A program made the translations under genes and the position numbers. Shown here in pieces: positions 1-9,587 of a stretch of DNA of 34,301 nt. The notes under the pieces were generated by a model. That model did not search any database, had not been told where the DNA came from, and saw nothing but the letters and a program-made list of their open reading frames with translations. The stretch's first letter is position 1; each line of letters opens with the position of its first letter. Source of the stretch: Apostichopus parvimensis (lineage: Eukaryota; Echinodermata; Holothuroidea; Aspidochirotida; Stichopodidae); the NCBI GenBank assembly GCA_000934455.1, contig KN885150.1, positions 14,966 through 49,266 on the forward strand, read 5' to 3'.

Positions 1-264
1 AGTAAAGATACTCCCTAGATCGCCGGAAATGACCCTTTCCGGGCCTTGCTAATTTGCAGATAAACGAAGAATAAATAGGTATCATGGTATCATCGCCAAC
101 AAAATGTGACAAATGTCAATAGGTAGATGAGAGCGCAATAAAAAAGTCAATAATCGCGAAAAAGTCAAAAGTGGTAAAAAGCTGAAAAGGGCGCCAGCAG
201 TCCATTTGAGTCCGTCAGGGGGGTATCCGCCCCCCCCCCTGACTGTATGGACGCTCCGCCACTG
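1..264 (-). mobile_element. hAT-like transposon end (partial, outer boundary at 264)
   Basis: Read on the minus strand, the segment ending at 264 begins CAGTGGCGGAGCGTCC and runs straight into a G tract (C11 at about 228-238 on the plus strand). The CAGTGGCG start followed by a G tract is the same signature as the better-supported element at 5700-6618. Only one terminus can be placed; the other end was not found and may lie left of the window. Bases 1-180 are AT-rich with no recognisable gene. The class is inferred from the terminus only. Confidence 0.35.
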
Positions 265-365
265 CTTTCACTATATGTTGCACGCGATGACACTGTAGTC
301 TTCGCTTAGTGAGGACTACAAATTAGCGTTAAACTGTGTCAAGACATACTAATGTCATTCTTAGA

Positions 366-590
366 ATCTGACCGTCAATATCGATAAAACAAAAGTGGTT
401 GTATTTTCCAGAGGTAAGATTAAAAGAAAACCATGTTTTTAATTATTTAGGGATAAAGTTCTTGGCGTTACGGACAGTTATTCTTTCCTTGGGTATTCAA
501 TTTAACTTTAATAATAAATTGACTAAAGCCAAAGCGTTGCAAGTAGGCCTAAATCAGGTATACAGAGCATTGCAAATAAACCAGGCAGTT
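366..590 (+). pseudogene. decayed LINE reverse-transcriptase fragment
   Basis: Conceptual reading gives pieces of the C-terminal half of a non-LTR retrotransposon reverse transcriptase. There is an NLTVNIDKTKVVVFSRGK block (about 366-420), then in a shifted frame an FNYLGIKF block, then GIQFNFNNKLTKAKALQV and NQVYRAL (about 490-575). KTKVVVF followed by YLG(I/V).F.(Y/F)N.K is the usual order after the catalytic palm in LINE polymerases. At least one stop and two frame changes separate the blocks, so the copy is dead. Its 3' end passes without a break into the minisatellite at 536-1420. The LINE clade cannot be assigned from this short piece. Confidence 0.6.
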
Positions 591-1420
591 AAAGCATTGT
601 AAGTAAATCAGGCATATAGGGCATTGTTCAGTTAAAGCATTGTAAGTAAATCAGGCATTAAAAGCATTGCAATTAAACCAAGCACATAGGGCATTGTGCA
701 GTTAAAGCATTGGAAGTAAATCAGGCACATAGGGCATTGAACAGTTGAAGCATTGTAAGTAAATCAGGCAGTTAAAACATTGGAAGTAAATCAGGCACAT
801 AGGGCATTGTACAGTTTAAGCATTGTAAGTAAACCAGGCACAGAGAGCATTGTACAGTTAAAGCATTGTCAGTAAATCAGGCATTAAAAGCATTGCAATT
901 AAACCAAGCAGAGAGGGCATTGTGCAGTTAAAGCATTGCAAATGAACCAGGCACAAAGGGCATTGCACAGTTAAAGCATTGGAACTATAATAAGGCACAG
1001 ATGCCATTGTACAGTTAAAGCATTGTAAGTAAATCAGGCAGTTAAAGCATTGCAAGTAAATCAGGTACAGAGGGCACTGTGCAGATAAAGCATTGCAAGT
1101 AAATAAGGAACAGAGAGCATTGTACGGTTGAAGCATTGTAAGTCAATCAGGCAGTTAAAGCATTGGAAGTAAATCAGGCACATAGGGCATTGTACAGTGT
1201 AAGCATTGTAAGTAAATCAGGCAGTTAAAGCATTGTAAGTAACTCAGGCACAGAGAGCATTGTACAGTTAAAGCATTGTCAGTAAATTAGGCATCAAAAG
1301 CATTGCAATTAAACCAAGCACAGAGAACATTGTGCAGTTAAAGCATTGCAAGTGAACGAGGCACAAAGGGCATTGTACAGTGTAAGCATTGTAAGTAAAT
1401 CAGGCACAGAGAGCAGTGTA
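536..1420. repeat. composite 43-bp minisatellite built on GCATTG units
   Basis: About 35-40 GCATTG words start two alternating modules. One is 27 bp (GCATTGTAAGTAAATCAGGC plus ACATAGG or AGTTAAA); the other is 16 bp (GCATTGTACAGTTAAA). Together they form a roughly 43-bp unit with many single-base variants and some 27-bp-only steps. The first copies overlap the reverse-transcriptase remnant, where the same words encode KALQV and NQVYRAL, so the array probably expanded from LINE sequence. Reading frames across it are by-products of the repeat. Confidence 0.85.
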
Positions 1421-1677
1421 CAGTACGACATTACGACATCATCCACACCATTCGGGAAATTCCCTGTTGTAAGATGTGTATATTACAAGTAGAGCGCGAT
1501 ACATTACCCAATCACACGCGAGTATTTAATAATAATAATCATCAGTTGGTATTACGATGCTTAAGCGACCACAAATGTGGGGAAAACCCGCAAGGGCCTA
1601 TACACGTCGGCTTCCGATTCAACAGTTTAACTTATAGTGGGTAACTTTGCGATTTAGAAAGTCATTTCAGATGGGAA
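1421..1677. other. unassigned spacer
   Basis: No coding signal, tRNA or clear repeat is visible beyond a short AAT run near 1530. It separates the minisatellite from the tRNA-like SINE. Confidence 0.4.
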
Positions 1678-1815
1678 TATAGTAGATTGCTCTTGGATGA
1701 AAACCCTTACTATGACCCTGCCGGGTATCGAACCCGAAACCCGCCCGATTGCTAAGCATCATTGCTTCAAATGCCACCGCCTTTATCCACTCGGCCACAG
1801 CACCGGTATAAATTT
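1678..1815 (-). mobile_element. tRNA-derived SINE (or tRNA pseudogene)
   Basis: On the minus strand a good RNA polymerase III A box, TGGCCGAGTGGA (1797-1786), is followed 51 bases later by a B box, GGTTCGATACC (1734-1724). The spacing and the GCCGAGTGG D-arm resemble a long-variable-arm Ser or Leu tRNA. A T-arm of about five base pairs surrounds the B box. The acceptor stem does not pair: GGTGCTG at the 5' side meets CAGGGTC at the 3' side, of which only the first bases match. It is therefore not a working tRNA but a SINE head or pseudogene. The 3' body and any target duplication were not resolved. Confidence 0.6.
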
Positions 1816-2619
1816 CTTGTAAATGAACTCGATTATCTGTTCTGTTCAAACCATATACCTATGTGATAAATTGTTAACTTGCATAATTCACTAAACCCAG
1901 TGTTAACATAAAATCAAAGTATACTCGCGGCTGTGATTCACTGCATTAGATTCGATTGCTCTGTTTAGAAACCCAACGTAAAATCCTCGAATCAAAACAA
2001 AGAAACCTGCCAAGGTAGGCAGCCGCATATATATGATGGGCTATGAGGGAAGAAGGGGTGGGTGGGTTTAAGGGGGGTGGGGAAGAGGTGTATACATTCC
2101 ATGTTTCGAGCTCACAAAACCAAAAAATCATAAGTTGACGTTGTTTCCGGGGTGAGGTTACTCCCAGACTCGTTACGTGAGGAGTCAGCTTCAACGAACC
2201 CGGGGTCACACCCTCCCTTTCTAAAATCCTGAATCGACAGATTGAGCGAGAGTGGCGAAACTGATCAGTCCAGAAAATAGATTAGCTTGTCTAAGTTGCC
2301 CAACATTCAAGAACAAAACATGATGATATCAAAGTATATAGGTTGCAATATGTAAGGTACGGTTTTGTTTTCCGATTTCGTCAAATAAAAAATTGTAAAA
2401 ATATATAAATGTAAGGTTACCTTGAAACCAATAATTCTTAACAAATCAGTAAAACAATAATTTTAAATTCACTTTGGTTCAAACTCCTTTTGTTCTTCTT
2501 CATATTTTCCAAATAATGATCATAAAGACGGCCAATATGGTTCCTTGTTCGGGGAATATATTAAAGTGTTGTATATCATCACCCAATATGTTGAATATAA
2601 ATGCCGACATATACCCGCT
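1816..2619. other. unassigned intergenic DNA
   Basis: AT-rich, with a GGGTGGGTGGG-like purine block at about 2050-2095 and no open frame that looks protein-like. No RNA gene recognised. Confidence 0.4.
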
Positions 2620-3250
2620 TTTAACGTACAACTGTATACCAAGTTTGGCTAAAGTCTGATGGAAGGTTGTGGAGTTATTGCAATTTGAATATTTTGGGCC
2701 CAAACAAAGTGGCTCAAAACTATATTTACCTTTAAAACTTCAGCACCAAATAAAGTGGGCCCTAAAATGCTGGGTCCCGCAAATTCGGACCTAAAGAATG
2801 TGTCCCAACATCATTTGGGGTCGATATAATTATTGGGCCACCTGGCCCGAAAAATGAACCTGTTTTTTGGGGGGCCCAGATGGTCCTCACAAAAGGAGGC
2901 CTACATGTATCAGCTACTTTGGCTAAAATCCGAACTACAGCTGCAGAGTTATTGCAATGTAGAGCAATTGTGGGCCCAAAGATACCCAAAAATATTGGGC
3001 CCACAAATTCGGGCCCAAAAGAATGTGTCCCAAAATGCATTTGAGGTGAAAATAAATGTTGGGACACACCCAGCCCAAACATGAGCCCAGAATTTTTGGG
3101 GCCTCAGATGGTCTTTGCAACATATATGAGGCCTATATGTACAGTACCAGCAATTAACCAACAACTGTATCCCAATTTTGACTACAATCCGACTTATGGT
3201 TGCGGACTTATTCCAATGTAAAGATTTTTTTTACGTTTGACCCCATAACC
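2620..3250. repeat. diverged tandem repeat, about 255-280 bp, TGGGCC-rich
   Basis: Three aligned anchors mark the units: a CAACTGTATACCAAGTTTGGC-type block with GAGTTATTGCAAT at about 2630-2690, ACTTTGGCTAAAATCC with GAGTTATTGCAAT at about 2917-2958, and CAACTGTATCCCAATTTTGAC with GACTTATTCCAAT at about 3163-3217. Between anchors both full units share AAATTCGG, GAATGTGTCCCAA, GGGCCCAGATGGTC-like and AGGCCTA words in the same order. Many GGGCCC hexamers recur. Overlapping frames on both strands are repeat shadows. The minus-strand 3' UTR of sulfotransferase gene 1 may reach into its right edge. Confidence 0.65.
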
Positions 3251-3398
3251 TCATTCATATTCATAGGTTCAAGCGCCACGATATCATAGGGCATACCTTT
3301 TCCCTCTAGTATACATCTAAATAGCAAGTAGAGGAAATACATCACTCCATTGTTGAGTTATCGCGGATCCAAAACCATTTCTTTCACTTTGTACCTCA

Positions 3399-4815
3399 TC
3401 AATGTTTCATTACGTTCACTTTTAACTTCTTCAGGCGTTGTTTTTGTCGGTCGAAAATTTCCCTGCCTTTTTCATAAATTTTCATATCATAAAATAAAGC
3501 TTTCTTAACCTCTGGACTTGCTTGCAGAATTCTTTTATCCTTATTCTTACTTTCATCACTACTCGTCCGCTTGGAAGGACTTTTATTGATTTGCTTACCT
3601 CTACATCGACGGTAGAAAGGTAAGTCATAGGTAACAGACAGCATCTTCAGAGATAAGTCAAAATCTTCCGTCAGCCCAATTACTGAAAACCAAGACTCTA
3701 AATTATCTAAAACGTTCTCCAATAAATGCATTTTCCCTGTGTTATTCAATACATTGTTTAAATATGCTTTCTCTTTGAACCAGCACTGGTGGGTGTCTGC
3801 ATAGCTAATATACTTCATCGATCCCCTCGGTATGAAATCTATATCACCGTTATCAAACATCTCGTGTATGACGTCATTATTCCGACAATACCCTCTCTGC
3901 ATCAACAGTTGGTAAAAGAAATAACTGCCTTGATAAATCGCCCATTCTCGCAGAGTGAAGTTGCCCACAGTTAACGGTCCACACAGCTGATCCCAGTACT
4001 GGACCCGACAATAATAATAAGACGAAATAACTCGATCGTATGGATCCCGCAAGACGGTAAAATAGGAACAATTCTTAGCCGGATAGAGCTGGCACACACC
4101 GAAGGAGTAACCCCCGGCAAATGCATTGTGTTTAACGACGTCACTGGGCTTTAAATGCGACATCACTTTAGACGAATAGATGAGAAGGGAATGATTTGTT
4201 AAAATTCCTCTTCTCTGCATACTCGTTAGGCAAATCTTGATAGACGAACCGGCCGCCTTATTGTGATGAAGAAAAGCCAGGACGCCCTCTTTATAGTCAA
4301 CTGGTCGTAGACCGTGATCTATTCCACGGAGGAAATAATTCGGAAGCGTGTTTCCGCCAAGAGGAAGCAGAGAGTTAAGGTCTAATTTTGCCGTCGTCCT
4401 TGCGAAATTTGCATCTCCGTCATGATCGTCACCTGGTGGTGCAGGGTTGTTGTTAGCCACGACACGTTCTTCTAACGTAAACGCGTCCCTTCCGCCCCAC
4501 TGTCCATTGGCTCTGTCGTCGGTTTCCTGGGACGTCGACGTCCCTGCTAATATCTGAACCTGGGACAGACCACTCGATGAGTCATCGGATGTTCCGTTCC
4601 CCTCCTGTAACTGTTTGTCATTGCGTCCTGCTGATATTCCAAACGTCCCACTGCCCACGTTCAGGTCAACGGCTTCCAAATATCTTGCCCCGTTCCCATC
4701 GATGACGTCATTCTGTAACATCGTTTCGTCCTTACCACTTATATCGGTTACCGTCAATGACCCACGGTTTGTGAATTTTTCCTTTGCCCAGAGTGTGAAG
4801 TTACCTTCCTCCAAT
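3399..4815 (-). CDS. Golgi-type carbohydrate sulfotransferase, gene 1, exon 2 (catalytic exon)
   Basis: This exon encodes residues 63-534 of a type II membrane sulfotransferase that would move sulfate from PAPS to a glycan in the Golgi lumen. The PAPS 5'-phosphosulfate loop is seen as FLHHNKAAGSS (about residues 244-254). The 3'-phosphate motif is LRDPYDRVISSYYY (about 318-331), close in form to the RDP.ER..S.YYF motif of uronyl/heparan 2-O-sulfotransferases (Sulfotransfer_2 family). N-glycosylation sequons occur at NHS, NCS and NFT. A Ser/Asn/Gly-rich stem of about 160 residues precedes the domain. The splice acceptor is a pyrimidine tract ending CTACAG (AG at 4817-4816), and the first base completes a split GA|A codon. 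The stop is at 3401-3399. Substrate specificity cannot be read from sequence. Confidence 0.85.
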
Positions 4816-4890
4816 CTGTAGAAAAAAATAAACGTGACAAGGAGATAATTTTTTTTTTTTTTTTAGTAACTCCATAACGGAAACAAATAA

Positions 4891-4916
4891 CAACAACAAC
4901 AACAACAACAACAACA
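4891..4916. repeat. (CAA)n microsatellite
   Basis: Nearly nine uninterrupted CAA triplets in the gene 1 intron, close to the exon 2 acceptor; a poly-T tract (on the plus strand) lies between it and the exon. Confidence 0.9.
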
Positions 4917-5699
4917 CGGGTAGAAAACAAAGAACTATGACACAAAAACAAAGGAACTCGCTATTCTACTTTAATGTAATTAATAGTCATTAGGTATGAG
5001 TTTCCTATCACACTGCTGCAAGTTGTATGTTTGCAAGGAATCATACCACAATATGAAGAGTGTAACATCCGCCCTTGAAGGTCAACCTTTGTCAAGAAAA
5101 AGCCCCTTTAAAAGAAATTACTGCAGTGACATCTCTGGGCATGTTTTCAGCAAATCCTAATATTTGTTTCCCTCTTTGTTTTGGCTTTTTTTTTTTTGGA
5201 ATGTCGATTGAAGAGGAGGACGAATTAAGTCACTAATGAGCTAAAAAAATGTCAGTAGGATTGAAGATTTCTAATGTTTGATTTTTATTTATTATTATTT
5301 ATTAACAGAAATTCGGATTGAACTAGTGTAGCGTGCGCAAAGGTGGGTTCGGCGGGAGCGGAGAAGGTGGAGGGGGGGGGGGGGGGGGGGTGGAGGCATG
5401 GCTTATTGGCTTTAACCTTCCATATGGCGATTCGGGGAGGGTGGATGGTTCAGTCGTGGATTTTGTTTATTATTAGCCGTGGACGAATTAGATCGATGCT
5501 AGCGGTGTACTGTACCTCTTTTAACCACACACAAACGTAAGAGTACAGTATTTTTATAAGCACAACCTGAAGTTCAGGGTTAACTGCAGACCTAATTTAT
5601 AGTCTATAAGTATATGTCTAAAGATGTACCATTTTTCGTTAGATTTTATTTTCTGGGAGTGGACACCCACACTCCATCTCCCCTCCCCCACCCTCCAAC

Positions 5700-6618
5700 C
5701 AGTGGCGTAGCCAGCATTCTATTGTTAGGGGGCAAGATTCTTCTTAAGGGGGGGGGGCAACCTCGTGATGGTTGATGGTAGGAATTGTGAGATAATAATA
5801 ACCATCACCACCACCACCACCAATCACAATCACAATCACAGTCACAGTCACAGTCACAGTCACAGTCACAATCACAATAACAATAACAATAACAATAACA
5901 ATAATAATAATAATAATAATAATCATAATAATCATAATAATACGACTTATAATACGCACACACCACTCAAAGAATGTTCATGGCGCAATTAACAATTAGA
6001 AATGATAAATTAGATATGAAATTGAATATAATGATCTTCAATTCCATCGTTTCGAAATACGCTATAGCTGGGGCCTATCATACTAATGCAGCTTGTGCAA
6101 ATGAATACATAATTCAACACATCATGAAAGGATACAATGAATAAACTAGCTACACTCTAAGTCACTACATGCCCATATTTCCACAAAAACAAGTTTCACT
6201 AGGCCTATAGGGCCTATACGTGCAGTGAAAATTCTCCACGAGTGGCAGCATTGGTCGCTGAAAATGCACATGGGTTAATTGCTAGCGCTAGTTTGTAATG
6301 GTTATACAACCGGCCAAATTATTGGCGCTTATTCTGTAGGACGATATTGATCAACGGTCTCCGTATGTGGGTTTGATGAAGGCCCAAAATGTGTAATATC
6401 TCGGTCTGATTACCAAATTCTGACCTTATATGAAGTATGAAGTATGAACATGAGGCCTGAGGTATGAATACTTGTGATTAGAACTCGAAAAAAGAAGTAA
6501 AAAAAAAGTATTTTGAATACATTACTGAATTTCATGGGTTGGGGGGCAATACTTAGCACAAAGCAACTTTGGGGGGTTCCCCCTGCCCCCCCCCCCACCC
6601 CCCTTGGCTACGCCACTG
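5700..6618. mobile_element. non-autonomous hAT-superfamily DNA transposon, 919 bp
   Basis: The terminal inverted repeats are CAGTGGCGTAGCCA at 5700-5713 and its exact complement at 6605-6618. The flanks are CCTCCAAC (5692-5699) and CCTTCAAC (6619-6626), an 8-bp target-site duplication with one mismatch. An 8-bp duplication and CAG...CTG ends are hAT hallmarks. Poly-G tracts lie just inside both ends (about 5749-5757 and, as C, 6585-6603). No transposase reading frame is present. The interior includes a compound microsatellite (5805-5942). It sits in intron 1 of sulfotransferase gene 1. The TIR match is only 14 bp, but with the duplication the call is good. Confidence 0.8.
5805..5942. repeat. 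compound microsatellite ACC / CACAAT / CACAGT / AACAAT / AAT
   Basis: Successive blocks are (ACC)n at about 5807-5822, then hexamers CACAAT and CACAGT (about 5823-5874), then AACAAT (to about 5900), then AAT with scattered ATC (to 5942). Each block differs from the next by one base change, so the series looks like stepwise mutation plus slippage. Poly-His/Asn and poly-Val/Ile frames across it are artefacts. Confidence 0.9.
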
Positions 6619-7224
6619 CCTTCAACATGGAAGTCGGCTACACTGATCTCAGGGCCAAGTTATATCCCCTTTATAAAGTCCTTCATCGCCCCTTCCCTTT
6701 CATAAAGGTTCGACCCATAATTAAATCTCTCGGATGACTTTAGAATCCACATGTACCCCGTCCCCGATTTGGATAACAAAAAAAATGGAGTATAGCTATA
6801 GGATGCTTATATGCAAAATTGTACTATAATTTGCGACTTTTGACCATTTTTTAAATGAAATTCCACACAATTGACAAACATATATAGGTTTATTAAGTTA
6901 CTGTACAGTACACCATAATGCTTTCGTCCCTGAAATATTCTGACTGACGGAGTAACGGTGAGGGTGGCTGGGAGGGGGTACGTACTAAATCTCTCATATC
7001 TATGCATAATTCCTACGGTTTCATTCTGGGGGTGGGGTTGGCTACAAAAGCATACGTGATCACTTCAATTATAACTGAGACAGTTCGACAATTTTTTTTA
7101 AATTTAGAATTTAACCTTCTTTTTAATTATTATTTGGAGGGGAGGTGAAGGCGAATGGCAACGCCCTGATGGGTGGTATAGGCCTATATGTACATATATA
7201 TAAATGTATATATCGTATACTCAC

Positions 7225-7412
7225 TCTTCAATGATATTGCTAGTTGATTGACGCGATACAGCATACAATGAGTCAACGGGCTTTCCATGTCGCACGCCTC
7301 GAAAGCTAGCACCCATCGATGTGTTGTACAAAACTATGGCACACAGAAATAAGCCTCCCACCAGGACGGACCGACGACTCAGACAAGATCGGTACCTGTT
7401 GCGACTCTCCAT
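7225..7412 (-). CDS. Golgi-type carbohydrate sulfotransferase, gene 1, exon 1 (membrane anchor)
   Basis: This exon encodes residues 1-62 plus two bases of codon 63. The start is ATG at 7412-7410 in a strong context (A at -3, G at +4). A short basic N-terminus with several Arg is followed by a hydrophobic stretch SVLVGGLFLCAIVLY (about residues 15-29), the cytosol-then-anchor layout of a type II Golgi enzyme. The exon ends ...ATTGAAGA before the consensus donor GTGAGT (7224-7219). GA plus the A that opens exon 2 makes GAA, and the joined frame reads on through the sulfotransferase domain with no stop. Total protein about 534 aa. Gene 2 has the same architecture and the same intron phase, which supports the model. 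Confidence 0.8.
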
Positions 7413-8345
7413 TCTAAAGCACCGCTGTAGCCGCCACCGCGGCGGTGTCCGGTTGCAAAGTTACACGACGACAGATTCAGTAGCAGTTTCCACACCGTTG
7501 ATCTAGTGGCATGTACAACTAATATATAAGCTTGATTTCACAGTTACAGGGTGACACTGTCTGGACATGTGCAGCCGTCAGTAATGTATCCAATGAGACT
7601 TCAACATGTTAGTAATATCATTATCCAAGACACCTCACTGAACACAACGTTAACAACAATTCCCTACTCGTTCCATATATGTACCGTTTTCCCTGTAGAG
7701 AACAGTGAAAGAATGCGTGCAGTATAACTTCCGTTGAACCGATAGTTAATCATGGAGGTTTAACCTCCATGGTTAAATCAGGGAGCTGCTACTTTAACAC
7801 AGCCTTCCTTATAGTAGCCGCAGCCCACAGCCACACAGCGGAGAAAGTCTTCCTGTCAATATTTTCCTTGCCGCTATCTAGCAACACGTCGTTGTCGCAG
7901 AATGTTAGCACCAATCAAAATAGATCTCAGAAAAGCTTTAGGGTTCCAGCCAATCACAGGCATTTCCTGGATAAACAACATGTCTGCGCCCTTGTGCAAA
8001 CTTATGCAAGTGGTGTACAAAGAATTACGCTAGTACTAATAGCCGAGACCTACACACACTTACAGTCACTTTATTATGTTGAACAACGAAAGTGAAGCCT
8101 TCAGTTTCTATTTTTAATATGAACGCAATGCATGCGTGTCCGGTGACTGTGCTGAGGAATACTAAGTAAGAGTGGTCGGATTTGCACAGAATAATATCGG
8201 CCTAAGTTGATGCGTTTACTTGACTTCAAGTTTAACTTCAAGGCAGACACTGAGACGTGAGAGAGGTGAGTACTGGAGTAGGCTAGGCCCTCAGTACTAA
8301 ATTAGGCAAAGGCCTAACAGTAACACTTAATGTTAACGTTTACAG
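7413..8345. other. divergent 5' region between gene 1 and the plus-strand gene at 8346
   Basis: It contains the presumed 5' UTR and promoter of gene 1 on the minus strand and a likely first non-coding exon of the plus-strand gene, ending at about 8264 before a GTGAGT donor (8265-8270). An AT-rich CTTATATATTAG block (7519-7530, minus sense) could be a TATA element for gene 1. A CpG-rich patch at about 7425-7455 and a 31-bp palindrome at 7746-7776 also lie here. A 108-codon open frame at 7769-8095 shows no protein-like features. Confidence 0.4.
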
Positions 8346-8430
8346 CTCGTAAGGCACCTGGACCTAATTATCTGAAAACGAAACTCCTGTTGCTGGACAT
8401 GTTGAAGATTCGTGTGGATCTTCTAGGCAG
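8346..8430 (+). CDS. exon-like block of an unknown gene (block a)
   Basis: It is bounded by a pyrimidine-bearing acceptor ending TTTACAG (8345) and a good donor GGCAG|GTAGGT (8431). Only one frame is open: RKAPGPNYLKTKL... to ...DLLG, with AG left over (phase 2). The next block, after TTTTTTACAG at 8700, starts with G, giving AGG and continuing LHKSNSSPDEVFSKFVGC, so splice phase is consistent. It may be the start of the coding region (an internal ATG precedes LKIRVDLLG) or 5' UTR. No family is recognised. Confidence 0.35.
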
Positions 8431-8700
8431 GTAGGTCTTAGCAATATAATGTTTCTTCTCCAGTCCTAGTTTTGTTCAAACAAGAGGATATTAATTATTC
8501 CTATTTCCCCAGGATATTTCAGAAATAAGGTAGATTTGAAGATAAAAAATGGTCTGTTTGAGATATTGAAATGTAATGGCCGTCTCCAACTGTGTAAACT
8601 CATTGAACTTCAATAGGCCTACATGTCATAAATATAATATTTGCTGCAAATTTGTGATTGGCCATGAATAACATTGTCTGCAAAAAATATTTTTTACAGG

Positions 8701-8767
8701 TTGCACAAGAGTAATTCTTCCCCTGATGAAGTCTTCTCAAAATTTGTTGGCTGTGTGGGATGCTAGG
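8701..8767 (+). CDS. exon-like block of an unknown gene (block b)
   Basis: It follows acceptor TATTTTTTACAG (8700) and continues the frame of the block at 8346-8430: LHKSNSSPDEVFSKFVGC, then a stop TAG at about 8765. No strong donor is visible; a weak GTGTGG could leave the exon in phase 1. Either the exon ends before the stop or the gene is damaged here. Product unknown. Confidence 0.25.
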
Positions 8768-9190
8768 GTTGGGGTTAGAACCCTGAAATTTGTGTAGGTG
8801 TAAGAACTTTAGCCTATACTAATAATTAAAGTATGAAACCCTGACAGCTCTAACATGGTTACTTTGGTAACAAAATGGCATCAAAACCCCTTCCTCATGC
8901 TGAATGGCAGCATGAAATAGCAACTTTAGAGCTGCACAACTTGCAACTATATTATAGGAAAGCAATGTTATCATGATTTTGTATTGTCTGTTCTAGACAT
9001 AATAACCTCTGAAAGAATCAAGTACCCTGAAGCAATGGTTTGGGAGAGATTTATCACTAAAAATAACACATTTTATAGTGAAAAATACAAAAATCAAATA
9101 TTTTGACACTTTTAAGTTGATCTAACTACACAAGACAATGTTTTTGTAGCCTAATTTTTATTTTCCTGTTCTATGGGATAGACTCTATAG

Positions 9191-9432
9191 GCATCTGTCA
9201 TAGAAAGTTAGTGGGATGTTTAATTGCTGAGAAACGAGACCTCAAAAGTCAAGTGAATGCCAAAATACCATGGTGGCGACAAATTGCGGAATTTCAAAGT
9301 GTGATAAATCGGCCAATTGTAAAGCTCAATGCAACTGAAATTTTCAGAATATGCTTATTTCATGGTTGTCCAATCATACAAAATAATTGGGAATATTTGG
9401 AGAGGGTGCAGCGACGGCCATCCGTGATTTGA
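9191..9432 (+). CDS. possible exon of an unknown gene (block c)
   Basis: An open frame follows an acceptor-like CTCTATAG (9190) and reads ICHRKLVGCLIAEKRDLK, then a Trp-containing IPWWRQIAEFQ segment, to a stop at 9430-9432. Residue composition is protein-like up to about 9350 and less so afterwards, so a real exon may end earlier; no strong donor was found. It has the same strand as its neighbours. Family not recognised. Confidence 0.25.
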
Positions 9433-9484
9433 CACGGAATGACCTATAGACCAAATTGATTACTTTCTTTTTGGAAATTGACAG

Positions 9485-9587
9485 GCGATTATATAATCTG
9501 TTCTGGCGATGCAGAATTCATTCAGCAGGTGGTTCAATTCCATCAACAGATATCATACAGCCAAACAGTTTCCAAAAAGAAGTTCAA
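9485..9587 (+). CDS. exon-like block of an unknown gene (block d)
   Basis: An acceptor with a good pyrimidine tract (TTTCTTTTTGGAAATTGACAG, AG at 9483-9484) precedes a frame reading GDYIICSGDAEFIQQVVQFH and on to VSKKKF. A possible donor AA|GTATGC lies at 9588. Reading through would meet TAA at 9601. A following acceptor at 10102 (TTTCTTATCAG) opens with A, which would complete AAA, so the phase fits, but that next block has no clear end. Unknown product. Confidence 0.3.

Larger units (their letters stand above)
4816..7224 (-). other. intron 1 of sulfotransferase gene 1 (2409 bp)
   Basis: It is bounded by donor GTGAGT (7224-7219) and acceptor CTACAG (AG at 4817-4816), and is phase 2. It holds a T15-18 tract (about 4850-4864), a (CAA)n run (4891-4916), a G tract (about 5371-5391), the hAT element at 5700-6618, and about 600 bases near exon 1 with no recognisable feature. 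Confidence 0.75.

Noticed and set aside
858-1136. Cys/Leu-rich minus-strand frame
   Set aside because: Runs across the 43-bp minisatellite; composition follows the repeat unit.
1724-1810. Functional Ser or Leu tRNA gene
   Set aside because: The acceptor stem does not pair and there is no clean 3' end, although both promoter boxes are intact.
1667-1849. 60-codon minus-strand frame
   Set aside because: It coincides with the tRNA-derived SINE; its apparent peptide is the translated A and B boxes.
2762-3164. Several overlapping frames on both strands
   Set aside because: All are within the TGGGCC-rich tandem repeat and have repeat-like composition.
5744-5992. Poly-His/Asn and poly-Val/Ile open frames
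   Set aside because: Translation of a compound microsatellite inside a hAT element.
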